This document shows, in pieces, positions 22,318-33,312 of a stretch of DNA of 62,000 nt. The translations under genes and the position numbers were made by a program. Source of the stretch: Cryptomeria japonica (Eukaryota; Streptophyta; Pinopsida; Cupressales; Cupressaceae); the NCBI RefSeq assembly GCF_030272615.1, contig NC_081415.1:377689892-377751891 (forward strand). Direction: 5' to 3'. The notes beneath the pieces were generated by a model that worked only from the letters and a program-made list of their open reading frames with translations, had not been told where the DNA came from and made no database searches. Positions within the stretch are counted from its first letter, which is position 1; each line of letters starts with the position of its first letter.

Positions 22318-24507
22318 TTGTGCTTTCATGGAATGTGAGGGGCTTGAACAGTGGCCCTAGACAAAAATTTATTCGGGAAATGATTAGGAATCATTCACCT
22401 GATGTCCTGTTCTTGCAAGAAAATAAACTCTCTGTGGAGAGTATGATGGGTCTGGTGCTAAAGCTCTCGGGGCAAGGAGAGTGTCAGTGTATTGAGGCAG
22501 CTGGTTCCTCTGGAGGGGTGGCATGTCTTTGGAATCCTTCAAGGATTCGCCCTGTCTGGTCGGTGGCTTCCAGATCTTCGTTATCCGGGGTTGCCTCTAG
22601 TCTTGACACCAGAGATCTTATCTTGTTTACTAATATCTATGCCCCCACCGATTTTCAGGGCAAGCAGAACTTATGGTCTCATATTTCTTATATGTGAAGG
22701 TTGGTCCCTTTTCATCCTTGGATTATGGTGGGGCATTTCAATGCTATCATTGAGCTGAGTGAGAAGAAGGGGGGTGTCATGTGGTTGGATCCTTCTTCTT
22801 TTCTCTTTCGGGATAGTATATCTTCACTGCATCTAGTTGACATTAAGCCTGGTAATGGTTTATTCACTTGGAACAATAGGAGAGTGGGGGAGTATTAGAT
22901 TGCAGAGAGGTTGGATCAATTTCTGGTTTCCAGTTCTTGGGTTGGTGGGGGGTGGTCCACAAGTTTTGAGATTCTTGACTAGAGAGGGTCAGACCACTGG
23001 CCTATCAATCTGGTTTCTTCTTATGCCCAGGTTGCTCGCTCTCCTTCCTTCAAATTCCAACTTATGTGACTTCGGGATCCTACTATGCAAGCTCTTGTTG
23101 AGCAGTGGTGGAGGAAGGGGAGGCCGGCCTTTGGCACTGCTATGTATTCTTTTGCCAAGTAGCTGCAGTTTGTTAAGTTTTAGCTTAAACAGTGGAATAG
23201 GCAAGGTTTCGGGAACATTTTTCATGCTAAGAAAGCTGCCCAAACAGTGTTAAATGGCATCACCAGTTAAATTAGAGAGCATGGTTTGTCTGAAGCCTTT
23301 CTTAGGGAGGAGGATAGGGTTGTCAAGGTTTTAGAAGAATGGGAGCTCAAGGAAGAAATTTACTAGAAACAGAGAGCCCGTATAGATTGGCTTCAAGCGG
23401 GTGATAAGAACACTACTTTCTTTTTCAACTGTGTGAAAGCAAGACGTCATGGAAATTCCATTCCTGCTCTGGTCAATGATAGAGATGAGGTGTTATTATC
23501 CTTGCAGGAGATATCTAGGGAGGCTTTACAGTATTTCTGATCCCTCTTCAGTGAGGATTCTCAGGGGGAATTGGTGGAGGAGAACCAGGTTCTCGCTTGC
23601 ATTCCTCCTCTTGTTACTAGGGAGATGAATGAGCAGCTTATGGGCCTTATTTTGTTGGAAGAACTTGAGAGGATTTTTGTTCACATGAAGAAAGGAAAAG
23701 CTCCTGGACCGGACGGGTTCCCGGTTGAATTCTTTCAAGAGTTCTGGGATATCATCAAACTAGACTTACTGGAAGTAGTCCAAGAGTCCCAGAGGAACAA
23801 ATAGATGCTTCGGGCCTTGAATGTGACTTTCATTGTGCTAATCCCTAAGTGTGATGGGGCTGACAGGTTAGGCCAGTTCTACCCTATATCTCTTTGCAAT
23901 GTGATTTACAAGATCATCTCTAAGCTAATAGCAAAGAGGCTGAAGAAGTGTCTGGGGGATGTTATATCAGAGGAACAGAGCGGGTTTGTGGAAGGGCATC
24001 AAATTTTGGATGATGTGGTCATTGCTACGAAGACCATTCATTCTATGGCAACCTCCAAGGAAAAAGCTATGTTTATCAAGTTGGATATGGCTAAGGCTTA
24101 CGATAGAGTTGGTTGGTCCTTCCTCCAGAAGATCCTCAAGGCTTTTGGCTTTTCTGAGGAATGGATCCAATGGGTTATGAGTTGTGTTACGTCCACCTCT
24201 TTCTCGGTGCTAATCAATGGTGATCATACTAAGTTGTTTGGTGCATCTAGGGGCCTCCGCCAGGGGGACCCCCTCTCCCCTTATTCTTTCTCCTGCCTGA
24301 GGGCCTGGGGAGGCTGATCAAGCATAATGTGGGTCTGGGTAGTATTCAGGGGTGGACCTGGGGTAATGACTTGCAGCCGCAGTCTCATTTGCAGTTTGTT
24401 GATGACATGACCTTGATGGGACTTTCTCGGATCAGAGAAGCTACTAATCTGCATAAGGTTTTGGATGTTTATCTGGCAGCCTCAGGTCAGTTGATCAATG
24501 AAGATAA
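22314..24507 (+). pseudogene. LINE ORF2, endonuclease and first part of RT
   Basis: Starts MIVLSWNVRGLNSGPRQKF, the apurinic-type endonuclease start; QENKLS (catalytic Glu), NIYAPTD, MVGHFNAI and RGSDHWPI follow. RT motifs then appear: KKGKAPGPDGFPVEFF (23,690), LGQFYPISLCNVIYKI, EEQSGFVEGHQILD, IKLDMAKAYDRVGW (catalytic Asp), SRGLRQGDPLSPY (24,250) and LQFVDDMTLMG (F-x-D-D, 24,390). The frame breaks at 24,507 just after YLAASGQLIN, where the LTR element is inserted. The endonuclease nicks target DNA and the RT primes from it. At least seven stops are present. Confidence 0.92.
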
Positions 24508-25302
24508 TGTTAAGAATCCCACAGATACTGAGAGGGGGGGTTGAATCAGTATCTAACCGGTTAATGGAATTTCTTAACTTAAAACACGCAGAACATAATA
24601 TAACAGTGTACCGGTATGCAAGAAATAATGCAATAAACAGAATCAAGAACATCCACATGAAAAGCACACCATAACTCAAGATTTTAATGAGGAAACCCGG
24701 TGTGGGAAAAACCTCGGTGGGATTTGTGACCCACAATACTCACTCACTGGCCAATAAGAGAATATTACTTACAAGAGGGGCCTGCACATGCAGGAAGGCC
24801 AACTGCCTAGAGCTCACTGCTCAATGGGAAGTCTCGCTGACTTACAATGAGGATTATACAAATCCAATAACTTGTACTACTTTACAATAGCATCTTCAAT
24901 CCTAGATTTAGTACCGGTTCCTGCTCTGTTCTTTACATATACCCCTTAACCTATATTTCGCACAATAGGTCTGCCTAATATTTTTCTTATACTTATGTCT
25001 TCTTGTTCTTATGTCAACAATGATCTCTTTTATATATAAGAGTCATTTTACAATTTTGCCAAGTCGGCTTACAAAGTTTTTCAATAATAAACAAAATATA
25101 ATAAAACAAAATCCTGTCAGCCTCTGTGCCGGTATACTTCTTTTCTTTTGTGCCGGTGTCGGCGTCCTAAGTGCTGGTGTAGAGTGTGATCTGTTGATGC
25201 CGATATAATGTCTTTGTTGGTGCCATAGGATTGCAAGGTTGCCATCAATGACAAAACCTTCAATCACATACAATGTCTCATTGGAGTGTGCATATGCCAA
25301 CA
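24508..25302 (-). repeat. 3' LTR of the reverse-orientation element
   Basis: The left copy, which is the 3' LTR in the element's own direction. It aligns with 30316-31109 throughout; in the first 250 bp I count roughly 16 differences, which suggests an old insertion. Confidence 0.92.
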
Positions 25303-25314
25303 ATCTCCCCCTTT
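25303..25314 (-). other. Polypurine tract of the reverse-orientation element
   Basis: On the minus strand AAAGGGGGAGAT abuts the 3' LTR. A near copy (CTCCCCCTTTGGCATCAATG on the plus strand, about 25,445) lies 140 bp further in, so the tract and its surroundings are duplicated. 25,315-25,654 otherwise holds no gene. Confidence 0.8.
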
Positions 25315-25654
25315 GGCATTGATGGCAACATCATGAGAAATTTCAAAAATGATCCAAAAATGTGAAGTCCAAAAATGTTACCAAAAATGTGTGTGCTCCC
25401 CCTGAGCATATGATTCCTGTGATATTGAATTTTCTCATCCTACTACTCCCCCTTTGGCATCAATGACAAAGGTTGTCAAGATGTCAGTAGAGTTTGTAGT
25501 TTCAACCTTGTAACTGGGTGGTTACAATTTGAAAAAGATCTCCCAAAGTCAAGTTTATACTGTCCATAAACTTTTTGCTATCCTTCATTGTTGTTTCTCT
25601 TCTCTTCACTGTACGAGTGAGATGTTGCAAATGCTCTGTCGGTGTTTTCTTTCC

Positions 25655-28600
25655 CTATATTAATGCCTCAAATACTTCCTTCCGTAGAGATGCTAGATAG
25701 TCCAATCTTGGACTTAGCTTTGATCTCAAATGCTTTGCCTTATTTACTATTCTTTCTTTCTCTCTTTCCAATTTAAGTAGTTCTTCCTCAAAATTTGTTA
25801 TCTTCGCCTCAAAAACTGATAGTGTATCAGGTGAGTTGACAAAACTATCTACAAGTTTATTGATCTCATCCTGTACCTTGCTCATTTTCTTGTCTATATC
25901 TACAGTCAAAAAGTTTGTTTTATAGGTATTTTTGTATATATTTTTGTACTCTTTCAACAAATTACATAATTCCGATAGAAGTGTGTCAAAATCTCTATTA
26001 CACTTCTTTATTTGCTCATCAAATAATTTTTGTTTTTCAATTTCTACCTTATCCTTCAATGACTCTTCCTTTATTTTGTCAATGTTTTATGTGATATATT
26101 TGCACAGTGTATCAAGTTGTCCTAAAGAATCTTTGTTATCTATATTATAGTTAGGTTCAATTACCTTCAAAATTGGTATGGTATCATCAATTGCTTTGTA
26201 AGCTTGTGAGCTGGAGTCGGTTATTTTCTTGATTGAATCTAATAGTACCTCAGTCACATTAGTTGATTTGTATCCTGATGATGAATCAACATTCTGAGTA
26301 CTGGTGGAAGTAACCAAGCTTGTATTGACCTCTGGTAGGTCTGTTTGTGTCTACATTTCTTTAAGCAATGGTTTTTCTGCTTCACTAGTTGTCGGTGGCA
26401 CTATTTCCTTATGTACCTGTTCCTGTTGTTGTTCCGGAGCCTTTTGCTCTATTTGTTCTTTTGTTTGTTGTGTTGTCTCAATCTGTGTCTGAGTCTCTAC
26501 CTTTTGCTCTTTATCTTCTGTTAGTTTCTCCTGTGTGTTATCAGTTTCCTTAGCTACCAGAGGCTCACTAGCCATATTAGCCTTATCAGTTGTATCTTTG
26601 TCTAGCACTATGTTGATCTTCTGAGTATCAATATCCACAGTATATAAGACTTCAAGATTAGGATTATTATCCTCTACATCCATACTCTCAGCTGTCGGTT
26701 GATCATCTGTATTTGTTGTTTTTACCGATGGAGTAATTAAAGGAGGTGGAGGTAAGTTGTCTCTAACCTTGATACTAGGTGGTCCACCAACTTTTCCTTT
26801 CCCCTTGTCTCTATCTTTCTGATAAACTTTTATGGGTTTGGGGTTCCTGTATTCTTCTTGTTTTTCTTTCTCAACTAGAAATATGTCCCATCCATCTTCA
26901 GTTTCTTCAGTCACCTCATTTACTCTTCCAACCATTAAAGCAATGTGTCAGTGTGCAGTAGAAAATATTGTCCTATTGGCTTGAGCAATTAGGTCATCAA
27001 TTTCTTTGGGAGAGTTTACCGGATACACAGCTAGTAGCTTTTCAATTTTTATTTTCTTATCCAGTTCTATTACTGCTTGTCTTCTTGCTTCTAGTCTTTT
27101 GAATAGTTCATCTGGAACTTCATTGACTACTTCCATTAAAAACTTCTTATACATATCCATGTGCAATATAACACTATTTTCAACTTGCTCTTTTTCATCA
27201 GCTGTTAAGGTGTCATATATTTTCTCTATGTTCTTCAATTTGCCTACCTCTATGATTTCATTCAACATTATATCAAGAGGGGCCAAGTCTTTGTTTGTCC
27301 TCTTCTTGTGTGTCAGTTTCTTCTTTGGTGTGGCCTTTATTACCGGAGATATCACTGCTTGTTGTTTTTGCCTTGTCCTCCTGGGTGAAGGTGTGGTTGC
27401 CGGTGAGGGATCTCTTTTTCTTACAACTCTTTTGAAATTTGCAGGCATGTCACCTTCCGAAGAAGTACCTACTGGTGATAGGTGAGTTTCAGGTTGTGGA
27501 GCTGCTAACTCATCCTCTGTTATATCGGTTTTCTTCAATACATCTTCTTTGATGGCTTTTGCTTGTTTGGAACCTCTTCTCACAACTGCTTCAACCTTTT
27601 TCACTCTCTTCTTAGATTGTATTTGACTTTCTATGGTTTCAGTACTACCAAATACTTCTTCCTTAGGTTCATTTGGTGCTTCCAGAAGGGCTTTAGCATA
27701 AGTTTCAACTATGTGATCATCAGTCTCATAACCCATCTCTGTTACCCAGATTGTTCTAGGGATGACTGCTTCCATCCAGATTTCATCTTTCTTGATTACA
27801 AAGCATATTTCATCTTTGTGTTTGTCAACAATCTTTTGTGATAACCTTATTCTTTTCTTCATTTTGGCCTTTAATGCTTGAAAGAAGTCATGAATATTGT
27901 TTTCCTTGTCTTTTCCCATGTTATTGAATAGTTTTGTTAACTGTTTGCCTACCGGTATATCATATCCAAGTTCTTTGTAGCCTATACCAGGAACCTATTT
28001 TGTTATATGTAGCATCAGACATACTAACAAATTTCCAAACCTGAAAGTTCCTTTCTTGTCTTTCTTGATCTTTCCAAGGTTGGCAATTAATTCATCTTTT
28101 AACCACTCACATACATCAATTTTTGCATTATCTTTGATCATATCATAAGCACTCTTAATGCATAAACTTGAAACTGAATTGAGTCTATTTGCATGAGTAG
28201 CTTTATACCCTAATATCATGCTGATGAATCTCACATTAATGTCTGTTACATCATTAACTCTTAGGGACCTCTTGTCAAATGTTGCACTAGTTAGGTTTAT
28301 AACTAGGTCATTGGAAACTTTCTTGGTTTTATCTAGTCTTTTACCGGTGGTCGGTAACCCTGTGACAGCTTTCACAGCTTCCTTGGTGATTTTGTGGACT
28401 GCATCTAACCAAAAAAACTCACCATGTACCCTGCTTAAGACTATCCTAATCACATCCTTGGGAAATTCAGGAATGCTAAGGATCTCTATAAATCCTAGGG
28501 TCTCAATGATTTTGTGTTCATCTTTTACATTGCCGGTTTTATCACATATCACAGTTTTAAACATGGTTTTAATTTCTTCATCTCCTAGTTCCTCAATGTT

Positions 28601-28783
28601 GCAATGGATGTACATTCTGGGGTCTTCAACATAAACAACTCCCTTAGGAATTTGAGAAAAAGCACCTAAGGTATCATCTTTCTTTGCTATCTCAGGAACT
28701 AACTGAAATACGGGCCTAGGTCTTTTTATCACTTCAACAACAGTAGGGTTTGCTATATATTCAATTGCAGAGGTGGATGCCAT
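25655..28783 (-). pseudogene. Uncharacterised 1,042-codon protein of the LTR element (four stops, no frameshift)
   Basis: From ATG 28783 (MASTSAIEYIANPTVVEVIK) the same frame continues to 25655, broken only by TAG (27995), TGA (26948), TAG (26351) and TAA (26087). Residues about 120-150 read GEFFWLDAVHKITKEAVKA and VTGLPTTG, a pattern seen in plant transposon-associated proteins and loosely like plant mobile domains. An alpha-helical globular part to about residue 330 is followed by Lys/Arg-rich tracts (SPRRTRQKQ), a Glu/Gln-rich disordered region near residues 740-800, and a coiled coil at the C-terminus (residues about 900-1040). No protease, RT or integrase motif is present. The product is unknown. 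It replaces pol in this element. Confidence 0.7.
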
Positions 28784-28920
28784 GATTAAATACCTTTTAC
28801 TACCTTTAGGATGGATGATTGCTCGGAGTGTTCTTGCTTCTTGCTCTAAATGCCTTAGCTCGGAATCTTCATGCTCTTCGTAAATTTGAAATCTTGGTGA
28901 AATGAAATAGAGCCAAAACC

Positions 28921-28931
28921 TTAATTTTATA
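28921..28931 (-). promoter_or_regulatory. Candidate TATA box for the 1,042-codon frame
   Basis: The minus strand reads CACTATAAAATTAAGG about 140-148 bp before ATG 28783, within the 370-bp gap after the gag-like gene. A five-codon upstream ATG frame lies in between. It suggests the second gene is transcribed on its own, not by read-through from the LTR. Promoter activity is inference. Confidence 0.45.
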
Positions 28932-29152
28932 GTGTCTATTCGCCATCTACCACATTAATTGCATGTCGGTTAAGTATTCACTTAACATTGTTTGCCAGTA
29001 ATAAGTAATTTTCAACTTCTTATCTCTAACAAAGGGAATAATAATACATGTGTCATTAGATTGCCAAACCCTCAAAGAAACTTTCTTCAATTGGATGAAG
29101 AACTTCCTGTCGGTGGAGCACTGCTTTGTCCTTCTAGTGAAGCATCACTCTA

Positions 29153-30301
29153 TCATGCCGGTGAAGCATTGGTTTGTTCTACCGGTGGAGGAGTATTCCC
29201 TATATTTAGATTAGCTTTTCTAATCCATTGTTTTGAGAATTCTTGCTTAACCTCTTCAACTTTTTCTTTACCTTTCAAGCTAGAACTTTTGTTGTCCACC
29301 AATGTTCCTTTACTTCTACAGAATTTAGCAATATGCCCAATTTTGTTACATGCATAACAAGTTACATTATTCTTTTGAATAGCTTCTCCATAACCTATGT
29401 CGGTTTGTGTTCTGCATTGATTAGATAAATGTCCAAATCTTCCACAAACATAACATCTCACATTCATTTTGCAATTTTTAGAGTTGTGACAAACTTTGTT
29501 GCATTTAGAACATTGACTGGTGGGTGTGTTGATATTCTGATAATTTCGAGATCTACATTCATTTGCTCTATGACCATACTTATTACAGTTAAAGCATTTT
29601 CCATTTAATTTATAAGCATTAGGTTGTCTTACCGATTTGCTGTGATCCTGAGTATTTGCTGTACCAGAGCTTTCACCGATTTCAAAGCCAATTATAGAAG
29701 TGTCACCTTTAGGTTTTTGATTCTTCAGCAAGGTGCCAAGTTCCTCTGAGCTTTTCTTGAGTTTTTCTTTATGTTGATTTGCAGTTTCTAGTTCTCTTTC
29801 TAAGACTTCCTTTTGTCTCATCAGTTCATTTGAGTCATTCTGAGTATGCATCAGATCTATCTTCAACATGTCATTTTCATAGCTAAGTCTTGTGTTCTCA
29901 TTTGCTGCATCACTTAGTCTTCTGGTCAATTCTTCTTCATTCTTCTTCCTATCCTCAATCTCTTTGCAAAATCTCATAGTCATATCCTGCATCTCATTCT
30001 TTGTTGTCATTATCTCTTGTTTCAACTTGCTTATCATATCATTAAGTGATTCCTTTTCATCATTCTCATTTTGCAATTTTTCACAAAGTTCTCTTCTCTT
30101 ATTTCTTGCAACAGTAAAATTTTCTTGAAGTGCCTGAATGATATCCTGAGCTGCCCTTAAATCAGCTTCTAGTTTGATATTTTTCAATTTCTCTGCATCA
30201 TAGTCTGTAAGAGCTCCTTCAAGTTGCTTCATTAGACTTTCCATCTTTACCGGTGTCAAGATCTTCCTCAAGCTATTAGGCTTCTGAAAATAGAGGACCA
30301 A
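29153..30301 (-). CDS. Gag-like protein: coiled coil plus four CCHC zinc knuckles
   Basis: An uninterrupted 382-codon frame starting 15 bp or less from the PBS. A later Met at residue 20 (MESLMKQLEGAL) may be the true start, because the first residues overlap the PBS. Residues 20-195 are a long heptad-rich coiled coil. Four knuckles follow: CFNCNKYGHRANEC (236), CSKCNKVCHNSKNC (264, with Cys before the His), CYVCGRFGHLSNQC (283) and CYACNKIGHIAKFC (315). Retrotransposon gags usually carry one or two. It would bind RNA in the particle. It is the only long intact gene in the window, in contrast to its neighbour with four stops. A typical copia capsid domain is not visible. Confidence 0.8.
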   Translation of the reverse strand: MVLYFQKPNSLRKILTPVKMESLMKQLEGALTDYDAEKLKNIKLEADLRAAQDIIQALQENFTVARNKRRELCEKLQNENDEKESLNDMISKLKQEIMTTKNEMQDMTMRFCKEIEDRKKNEEELTRRLSDAANENTRLSYENDMLKIDLMHTQNDSNELMRQKEVLERELETANQHKEKLKKSSEELGTLLKNQKPKGDTSIIGFEIGESSGTANTQDHSKSVRQPNAYKLNGKCFNCNKYGHRANECRSRNYQNINTPTSQCSKCNKVCHNSKNCKMNVRCYVCGRFGHLSNQCRTQTDIGYGEAIQKNNVTCYACNKIGHIAKFCRSKGTLVDNKSSSLKGKEKVEEVKQEFSKQWIRKANLNIGNTPPPVEQTNASPA

Positions 30302-30313
30302 GCTCTGATACCA
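30298..30313 (-). other. Primer-binding site, initiator tRNA-Met type
   Basis: The minus strand reads TGGTATCAGAGCTTGG, 2 bp from the LTR end. This is the standard plant LTR-element site complementary to the 3' end of initiator tRNA-Met, and it sets the element's orientation. Confidence 0.93.
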
Positions 30314-30315
30314 AT

Positions 30316-31109
30316 TGTTAGGAAGCCCACAGATACTAAGAGGGGGGGTGAATCAGTATCTGACCAGTTAATGGAATTTATTAACTTAAAACATGCAGAA
30401 CATAATATAACAGTGTACCGGTATGCAAGAAATAATGCAATAAACAAAATCAAGAACATCCACATGAAAAGCACACCATAACACAATATTTTAACGAAGA
30501 AACCCGGTGTGGGAAAAACCTCAATGGGATTTGTGACCCACAATATTCACTCACTGGCCAATAAGAGAATATTACTTACAAGAGGGGCCTGCACATGCAG
30601 GAAGGCCAACTGCCTAGAGCTCACTGCTCAATGGGAAGTCTCACTGACTTACAATGAGGATTATACAAATCCAATAAGTTGTACTGCTTTACAATAGCAT
30701 CTTCAATGCCAGATTCAGTACTGGTTCCTGCTCTGTTCTTTACATATACCCCTTAACCTATATTTCACACAATAGGTCTGCCTAATATTTTTCTTATACT
30801 TATGTCTCCTTGTTCTTATGTCAACAATAATCTCTTTTATATATAAGAGTCATTTTACAATTTTGCCAAGTCAGCTTACAAAGTTTTTCAATAATAAACA
30901 AAATATAATAAAACAAAATCATGTCGGCCTCTTTGCCAGTATAATTCTTTTCTTCTGTGCCGGTGTCGGTGTCCTGAGTGTCGGTGTAGAGTGTGATCTG
31001 CTCATGCCGGTATAATGTCTTTGCCAGTGCCATAGGATTACGAGGTTGCCATCAATGACAAAACCTTCAATCACATACAATGTCTCATTGGAGTGTGCAT
31101 ATGCTAACA
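30316..31109 (-). repeat. 5' LTR of the reverse-orientation element
   Basis: The right copy, which is the 5' LTR in the element's own direction. It ends TAACA at 31109 on the plus strand and is followed by GGTAA and the resumed LINE frame. Confidence 0.92.
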
Positions 31110-33207
31110 GGTAAATCTTCTATCATTTTCTTCAACACTCCTGGAACTATTCAAAGGAGGATTGCTCTTATCTTGAGATTCCAAGTGGGCACTTTGCCCT
31201 TGACTTATTTGGGTATTCCTATTTCTCCTGGTAACCCTCCTCAAGAGTCATGGCAGGGTATCTTGGATAAATTTTGCTTGAAGGTTGAACATTGGACTCA
31301 TAGATGGTTATCATTCACTGGCAGGGTTCAACTGATCAGTCGATGGTTCGGGCTCTTCCGATTTATCGTTGTATGCTTCAAGTGGCTCCTAAGTGGTTCT
31401 TGAAGGGTTTGGACTCTTTGGCAAGGCAATTCTTATGGGCAAACAATATATCCTCTTCCAAATGGAGTCTTTTCAATTGGGACCTGGTGTGTACCCGAAG
31501 CAGTCAGGGGGCCTTGGTTTAAGGTAGGCTATTTTATTCGGGGAGGCTCTAGCAACTAAATTGTACTGGAGGTGGTGTGTCGAAGGATCATGGCTGGGCT
31601 AAGCTTTTGACCTACAAATATATGCAGAGGATCCTAGTACGGGAGGTTCCAAGATATCCGCTTGAGGGAAAAGGCTCAACAAATTGGTATACTCTCAAGA
31701 AGGGGGCATCTCTCATTAAGGAGGGACTCTTTTGGATCTGCAGGAGAGGGGAAGAGGTCCTTTTCTCGAATGACTCTTGGGATGGGTACCCCCCCATCCT
31801 TGATCAGTTTCCTAATCTTGGGAACCTTAGCTAGAGATTTTTGGAGGTAGGGTGGTCAAGGGTGAGTGACTTCAAGGTTGTTTACAGGCGTGGGCGGTTG
31901 TTGTTGGAGCGGTGGAAGGCTCCTAGTGAGTGGTTGTTTGTTGGGATGGAGGAAGAGTGTGCTAAAGGCATTTTGGCGAGTCGACACTGTAGTGCCCTCA
32001 AGGGTAGGGATGGAATTTCTTGGTCTTTGAATCCTAAGGGCGTCTTTATTATAGCTAGTGGATACCGGGAACTTTTGAACTGAAGATTGGAGGGAAGAGA
32101 GGTGCACTGGTGGAAACAGGTTTGGAATAATTTTTCTTGGCCGAATTGCAACTACTTCACTTGGACTCTGGCCTTGAATAGATGCCTAACTTGGGATAAT
32201 ATTCGCAAGCGGGGATTCTTGGGGCCTTCTATTTGTGCTTTGTGTGGTAATGGGGAGGAATATTCCTCACATCTGTTCTTCAGATGCCCCTTCTCTATGC
32301 CTATTTGGCATTACTGGTGGGGGGTGTGGAAGTGTCCTTGTGTTCACATTGATTCTCTGGTGGATTTTTCGAGCAGTTTGGGCAGACCTCCTATCTTGTC
32401 CTCCTTCCTCCAGACAGTCTGGTATATTGGGTCCATTTTCATACTCTGGCAGATCTGGCTTGAGAGGAACAGAAGGATCTTTCATGAGGCCAGACTGTTA
32501 GTGCAGCAAGTGTGGAATAGAACCATGGTTATGATTCGAGAGACGGTGGAAGCTAAATGTGAGGTCAATTTTCCTTTGGACAGAGATGAGGCGGATATTG
32601 TGAGTAGGTTTGGCTGGCAGGAGTTGTCTCCTACCTCCACTTATGTCAAAAGAGGTAGACGTGCTATGAAGAAGGTCCAAAGGGTGGGAAAGTGGAGACC
32701 CCCTAAGGATGAGATTATCAAGATTAACACCGCTGGCTCCTCCAGGGGTAACCCAGGCCCTGCAGGGGTTGGTGGTGTAGGTAGGAATTGTATGGGAGAG
32801 GCGATTTTCTTCTTTTCGGTGCATAAAGGCAATCTAATAATTATATGGAGGGACTTGCTATTCTCTATTCCCTGGAGCGGGCTTGGGAGTTGGGTTGTAG
32901 GAAGGTTATTTGTGACTCGGATTCACAAATTATTGTTAATTTGTTGACTGAGTAGAAGGTGACTGGGATTCATTGGCAGCTGGTAGGGATTGTTCATCAG
33001 ATTCTTCAAATTAGTTCTTTAATAGAGCAGGTGTTTTTCATCCACATTCCTCGTGAATGGAATAAAGCAGCTAATTGTTTGGCTAAGTGGGCTTCGGAAC
33101 ATAACAGTGATTGGAAAATTGAAGGTTGGGAGCATCTCACCCCGGATTACTGTCAAGTCTTGCAGAAGATTCTTGTTGAGGACATGGATAGTTATGATGT
33201 TGGCTGA
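31110..33207 (+). pseudogene. LINE ORF2, RT end, zinc-finger region and RNase H
   Basis: Resumes within one residue or so of where 24,507 stopped: SSIIFFNTPGTIQ, then LPLTYLGIPIS (RT thumb region). The zf-RVT region is at about 32,150-32,300 (FTWTLALNRCLTWDNI, CALCGNGEEYSSHLFFRCPF). An RNase H domain of plant type follows near 32,710 (KINTAGSSRGNPGPAG, where the usual D-G-S is A-G-S) with CDSDSQIIVNLL in another frame near 32,915 and REWNKAANCLAKWA near 33,053. A C-terminal RNase H is typical of plant L1 elements. Stops and at least one frameshift near 32,840 inactivate it. Confidence 0.9.
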
Positions 33208-33283
33208 TCTTGGACTGGGCCTAGGGCTCTTTTTTGGGGCCTCGGGGCTCTGGTCCTCCTTGTAATTTTTCTGTCTGATTTTC

Positions 33284-33289
33284 AATAAA
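33284..33289 (+). promoter_or_regulatory. Polyadenylation signal of the LINE
   Basis: AATAAA lies 23 bp before the LINE end. The end itself is TTCAAAAA rather than a long poly(A), then the target duplication begins. Confidence 0.7.
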
Positions 33290-33312
33290 TTTTTTACCCC
33301 TTTTATTCAAAA

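Larger units (their letters stand above)
24508..31109 (-). mobile_element. Non-autonomous LTR retrotransposon in reverse orientation, inside the LINE
   Basis: LTRs of 795 and 794 bp (24508-25302, 30316-31109) with ends TGTTAGCATATGC...TTCCTAACA read on the minus strand, a PBS of initiator-Met type beside the right LTR, and a GGGGGAGAT purine tract beside the left. The flanks are GATAA and GGTAA, a 5-bp duplication with one mismatch. The LINE reading frame stops on one side and resumes on the other. The interior encodes a gag-like protein and a large unknown protein but no pol at all. LTR ends and PBS are of Ty1/copia style; the absence of pol makes it a LARD-like passenger element. The LTRs differ by several percent by eye. 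Confidence 0.92.
20522..33312 (+). mobile_element. L1-type LINE, full length, split by an LTR element
   Basis: Bounded by perfect 17-bp duplications. Order: GC-rich 5' UTR (20522-20937), ORF1 (20938-22317), ORF2 (22314-24507, then 31110-33207), and a 3' UTR with AATAAA and a short A-rich end. Without the inserted 6.6-kb element its length is about 6.2 kb, normal for a full-length plant L1. GC content is clearly higher than the surroundings. Both ORFs carry in-frame stops, so it is inactive. The insertion is older than the LTR element inside it. Confidence 0.94.

Noticed and set aside
27006-28634. Plus-strand frames of 92-159 codons opposite the large minus-strand frame
   Set aside because: They are shadows of the 1,042-codon frame; their composition (Ser/Phe/Leu-rich) mirrors its Lys/Glu codons.
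30298-30313. tRNA-Met gene fragment
   Set aside because: Only the 3' end complement is present, exactly next to an LTR, so it is a primer-binding site.
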